Translations under genes and position numbers: made by a program
Shown: positions 22,798 to 25,568 of the stretch, piece by piece
Numbering within the stretch: position 1 is the first letter of the stretch
How the letters are laid out: each line of letters opens with the position of its first letter
The notes under the pieces: model-generated
Told to the model about the DNA's origin: nothing
Databases searched by the model: none
Seen by the model: the letters and a program-made list of their open reading frames with translations, nothing else
Assembly (NCBI GenBank): GCA_002308755.1
Contig: DBVR01000035.1
Location: forward strand, 1 to 25,568
Direction: 5' to 3'
Origin: Christensenella sp. UBA1259
GTDB lineage: Bacteria > Bacillota > Clostridia > Christensenellales > Borkfalkiaceae
Length of the DNA stretch: 25,568 nucleotides

Positions 22798-22826
22798 ATT
22801 ATAACAAATAAATAATTTTTAGTCAA
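22798..22826 (-). promoter_or_regulatory. Vegetative promoter for the xpt-nup operon
   Basis: TTGACT (22821-22826) and a perfect TATAAT (22798-22803) are 17 nt apart. Transcription would start about 15 nt before the aptamer. Confidence 0.85.
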
Positions 22827-22858
22827 ACGTTTTGCGGGCGGAAAAAAATATATTTCCC

Positions 22859-24043
22859 TTACCTACGGGTTTGTCCGCGCGTTTTTTTCTTATACTCTTC
22901 TATTATCCTGCCGTACTCTGTTTTTAACTCTTCCGCCGTGTCTTCCCACGATCTGTATATCGTTTTATAGGCGTTCTCCCCCGCTTCTTTCAGCGCCTTT
23001 TTTTCGCTTATCGCACGAAGGATATTTTTCGCGAAATCTTCTCCGTTCTCTTCAGATAAAAACCCGTTTTCGCCGTCTTTTACGTTCTCCGCGGGGCACG
23101 ATCCCCTTACGACGAGGGCCGGGAGTTTGTGCGCCGCCGCCTCTATCGAAACCAGCGAACAGGTGTCGAAAGTGGACGGAAATAAGAACAGATCGCTCCT
23201 TAAATAGTAGCCTTGCAGAAGATTTCTGTCGGTCATAGCACCGGTAAATATAAAGTTTTCGGTAAGTCCCGCTCTTTCCACCCTTTCTTTAAAAATTTTA
23301 AGGTCGAAACCGCCGCCCACCACTATCATTTTAAAATCCGTGCCGGTATCTTTAACGATTTTAAGGGCGTTTATTACGATATCGAGATTTTTGTACATGG
23401 CAACGCGCCCGACGAACAGAAAGACGTTCTTCTGCCCCGCTAATCCGTGCGCGGCGTTTATTTTATCTATAAGTTCTTCCGCGTTGTCGGGATATCTGAA
23501 ATCGGTGCCGCTCTTTACGACTTTCACGTCGCCTTTATATCCGTATTCTTTTAAGGTGTCTATCGCGGTGTATGATACCGTCCACACTTCATCCGCCCGC
23601 TTTATGGGTTTCATTATAAACCGCATCATGAAATTGACCAGCGGCCTGAAATTATGCAAAGTCCTTATAAAATCGAGTTTGTATTTGGTGTGCAGGGTAA
23701 CTACTACGGGAATACGGTGTTTTTTTGCGAATTTAACGCAAAATCTCCCTAAAACGAAGGGAGAGTGAACGTGGATTATATCAAATTTTTCCGCCTTCAA
23801 CGCCTTTTTGAATTTGCGGTCGGTAAAAGGCAGGGCGTTGCGGTAGCCCTCCGGCGCGGAAAGAGAGTTGCAACGCAAAACCTTATAAGTTTCTCCGTCG
23901 CGGTACTTTTGTTTTCTCGCGGGTTTCGGCGCGGCTACTACGCAGATATCGGTCTTATTCAGTTGATCGGCGTAATTTCTTACGACGTTTATCGCCCCGT
24001 CGACGACGGGAGAAAAGGTGTCTATGACCTCTAAAATCTTCAT
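22859..24043 (-). CDS. Glycosyltransferase family 4 protein
   Basis: This 394-residue GT-B enzyme transfers a sugar from an activated donor, probably to a lipid or glycan on the cytoplasmic side. The N-terminal Glyco_transf_4-type acceptor domain starts MKILEVIDTFSPVVDGAINVVRNYA and includes FDIIHVHSPFVLGRFCVKFAKK; the C-terminal GT1 domain includes VFLFVGRVAMYKNLDIVINAL and FLFPSTFDTCSLVSIEAAAHKLPALV. In the usual E-x7-E motif the first acidic residue appears as Asp (FDTCSLVSIEA). The C-terminus is strongly basic. It lies 16 bp after glf, so they are likely co-transcribed. Donor and acceptor are unknown. No strong terminator is seen after it. Confidence 0.88.
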   Translation of the reverse strand: MKILEVIDTFSPVVDGAINVVRNYADQLNKTDICVVAAPKPARKQKYRDGETYKVLRCNSLSAPEGYRNALPFTDRKFKKALKAEKFDIIHVHSPFVLGRFCVKFAKKHRIPVVVTLHTKYKLDFIRTLHNFRPLVNFMMRFIMKPIKRADEVWTVSYTAIDTLKEYGYKGDVKVVKSGTDFRYPDNAEELIDKINAAHGLAGQKNVFLFVGRVAMYKNLDIVINALKIVKDTGTDFKMIVVGGGFDLKIFKERVERAGLTENFIFTGAMTDRNLLQGYYLRSDLFLFPSTFDTCSLVSIEAAAHKLPALVVRGSCPAENVKDGENGFLSEENGEDFAKNILRAISEKKALKEAGENAYKTIYRSWEDTAEELKTEYGRIIEEYKKKTRGQTRR

Positions 24044-24059
24044 TTACGACCTACGGTCT

Positions 24060-25205
24060 TTAAATTTCGCCTTCCGAAAGTTTATCAAAAAGTTGCATGG
24101 CGCAAAGCACCGCTTCGTCCATATCTATGTGCTTATATTCGGCGAGTCTTCCCAAAAGATAAAGGTCTTTGTATTTTTTGGCTTCGTCGAAGTACTTTAC
24201 GTAAAGTTCCTTATTCTTTTCGGTGGGTATGGGATAGTAGGGAACGTCTGCCTTTTTGCACTTTTTGGCGTACTCTCTGACTATCACCGTTTTCGCCTGT
24301 TTTTCGCAGGTGAATTTGGTAAACTCGGTAACTCTCGTGAACTTCTTGTTCGCCGTGTAGTTTACGACGGCGGCGTTCTGGTACGACGGGCGGTTGTAGG
24401 TTTTGAACTTGAATTTCAGCGTCCTGTACGGCAACGCACCGAACTTATAGCCGAAAATTTCTTCTACTCTTCCCGTATAGATGACCTTACCTTCCAACTC
24501 TTTACCGTCGAAATATATCTTGCCGTCTTCAAAATACAGGTGTTTTTCGGCGTCGGTCTTTAATTTGAGTTTTATGTTGGGGTGTTTCAATATGTTGGTA
24601 ACCGTTTCGGTGAAACCGTTTTTCGGCATGAATTGATACTCGTCGTTAAAGTACCCCGCCTTATCCGAAACGCAGACGGGCACTCTCGTCATGACTTCGT
24701 CGGATAATTCTTCGGGCTTTAATCCCCACTGCTTTCTGGTGTAAGTATAGTAGAAATTTTTATACACGAATTCCGCAAAATCTTTAAGCACGGGATCGCT
24801 TTGGTTTTTAAGTTCCAAAATAGGCACGGTCGCACCTTCGCCGAAAGCGTTTTTCAACGCGTTTTCTATTCTTTGCGCCTTGGTTTTGGGGAACAGTGTG
24901 TAAAGCGACGATAAACTTATCGGCAGCGAAACCGTCTTGCCTTTGACCGACGCCAAAACGCTGTGCTTATATTCGTACCACTCGGTAAAGCGGGATAAAA
25001 ACTCGAAAACTCTCTTTTCTTCCGTGTGAAAGATATGCGGTCCGTAAGGCTGTATCATTATGCCGTTTTTATCGAGACAGTCGTAAGCGTTGCCGCCTAT
25101 CGTCGTCCTTCTGTCTATGACGGTAACGTCGTAGCCTATCTCGGCGAAAAGCCGCGCGATAGTAGCGCCGGAAAATCCCGCGCCAACCACAAAAATCTTT
25201 TCCAT
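24060..25205 (-). CDS. glf: UDP-galactopyranose mutase
   Basis: This 381-residue flavoenzyme converts UDP-galactopyranose to UDP-galactofuranose for cell-surface glycans. The N-terminal FAD-binding motif VVGAGFSGATIARLFAE (6-22) and IDRRTTIGGNAYD are present, then YGPHIFHT, YTRKQWGLKPEEL, the active-site region NRPSYQNAAVVNYT and a C-terminal GRLAEYKHIDMDEAV. All are hallmarks of bacterial Glf, and the length is typical. The ribosome site is weak (AGAGAG). It is flanked by the aminotransferase at 27 bp and the GT4 gene at 16 bp. Galactofuranose is bacterial and absent in mammals. The matching galactofuranosyltransferase is not obvious; the GT4 protein is not of the usual GlfT2 (GT2) type. Confidence 0.95.
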   Translation of the reverse strand: MEKIFVVGAGFSGATIARLFAEIGYDVTVIDRRTTIGGNAYDCLDKNGIMIQPYGPHIFHTEEKRVFEFLSRFTEWYEYKHSVLASVKGKTVSLPISLSSLYTLFPKTKAQRIENALKNAFGEGATVPILELKNQSDPVLKDFAEFVYKNFYYTYTRKQWGLKPEELSDEVMTRVPVCVSDKAGYFNDEYQFMPKNGFTETVTNILKHPNIKLKLKTDAEKHLYFEDGKIYFDGKELEGKVIYTGRVEEIFGYKFGALPYRTLKFKFKTYNRPSYQNAAVVNYTANKKFTRVTEFTKFTCEKQAKTVIVREYAKKCKKADVPYYPIPTEKNKELYVKYFDEAKKYKDLYLLGRLAEYKHIDMDEAVLCAMQLFDKLSEGEI

Positions 25206-25232
25206 AGCTTTCTCTCTCTTTCCGCCGACGTT

Positions 25233-25568
25233 CTAACGACTTAGTGACGAAACGAACTCGGCGATCTTATTCGTGGCGTACTTTAAGTTCTCCATAGAAT
25301 ACGCGTACGAACAACGTATAAAATTTTTACCGAACTCCCCGAACGCGCTGCCGGGAACTACGGCGACGTGAGCGGTATCGAGCAGAAATTCCGCCATGTC
25401 AAGGGAGGTCCGCACGGTCCTTCCGCCGGCGCTTCTGCCGAGGTACCAGCTGATGTCAGTCAGGACGTAGAACGCCCCGTGAGGGTCCGTAAAACGGACG
25501 TGCGGGATCTTCCGCAGGCGTTCGCACACCAGGTCGCGGCGATCACGGAAGACCCGGACCATGGCTTC
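25233..25568 (-). CDS. Class I/II aminotransferase, C-terminal fragment cut by the window edge
   Basis: The visible 112 codons are the C-terminal end of a PLP-dependent aminotransferase of the aspartate-aminotransferase fold; the frame stays open to the last base, so the gene starts beyond the window. The FRDRRDLVCERLRKIPHVRFTDPHGAFYVL segment and the VVPGSAFGEFGKNFIRCSYAYSMENL block, with the conserved Arg in the position that binds the substrate carboxylate, are typical. The PLP lysine lies outside the window. The first part in reading order (25381-25568) has about 64% GC and uses ATC, CTG and AGC codons, whereas the end (25261-25380) has 50% GC. It precedes glf by 27 bp. Confidence 0.88.
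   Translation of the reverse strand, partial: EAMVRVFRDRRDLVCERLRKIPHVRFTDPHGAFYVLTDISWYLGRSAGGRTVRTSLDMAEFLLDTAHVAVVPGSAFGEFGKNFIRCSYAYSMENLKYATNKIAEFVSSLSR

Noticed and set aside
22804..22858. Terminator after the GT4 gene
   Set aside because: Only a weak A/T-rich imperfect repeat (GGGAAA...TTTTCC) is seen, overlapping the xpt promoter region.
1..25568. CRISPR arrays, tRNAs, rRNAs, insertion sequences, prophage
   Set aside because: No repeated spacer units, cloverleaf-like sequences, transposase or phage proteins, or terminal inverted repeats were found on reading; every gap is under 300 bp and accounted for.

Overview
The window is a chromosomal segment from an endospore-forming, Gram-positive, probably strictly anaerobic Clostridia-type bacterium. 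The signs are SpoIIID and a YlmC/YmxH-type sporulation protein, acetate fermentation genes (pta-ackA), an electron-bifurcating NfnAB-like pair, a guanine riboswitch on xpt, and very Firmicutes-like promoters and Shine-Dalgarno sites. It looks like an uncultured gut lineage, but that placement is inference. All but one of the 27 genes lie on the minus strand, and no rRNA, tRNA, CRISPR array, transposase or phage gene is visible.

Layout from left to right. (1) 1-4430: rpmF and a DUF177 (YceD/YlbN) gene with their own promoter, then ackA and pta. A divergent tmcAL (tRNA-Met cytidine acetate ligase) is separated from pta by a 33-bp palindrome that overlaps the pta promoter. (2) 4473-6966: a three-gene operon of an HPr-kinase-like P-loop protein, a PqqD-like RiPP-recognition protein and a DUF1846 protein, with no visible peptide precursor or modifying enzyme. 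(3) 7091-9640: a NitT/TauT-type ABC importer whose mRNA starts with an attenuator leader: an unassigned ~85-nt domain, then an intrinsic terminator whose 3' arm is duplicated inside that domain. (4) 9653-12998: spoIIID (with a sigma-E-like promoter), plsC, a YihY-family membrane protein, a PfkB-family sugar-phosphate kinase and ylmC/ymxH. (5) 13043-16770: nfnA-nfnB-fumC, with a promoter at one end and a terminator at the other. (6) 16789-22826: xpt and a BMP-type purine nucleoside ABC transporter, apparently one operon under a guanine riboswitch. (7) 22859-25568: a GT4 glycosyltransferase, UDP-galactopyranose mutase and the end of an aminotransferase. The last ~200 bases differ in base and codon use.

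Nine vegetative promoters were read by eye, and all have a 17-nt spacer between near-consensus boxes. They split the minus strand into clear transcription units. The regions most worth following up are the attenuator leader, the kinase/PqqD/DUF1846 operon, the acetate-locus palindrome, the triple hairpin after rpmF and the compositional junction at the right end.
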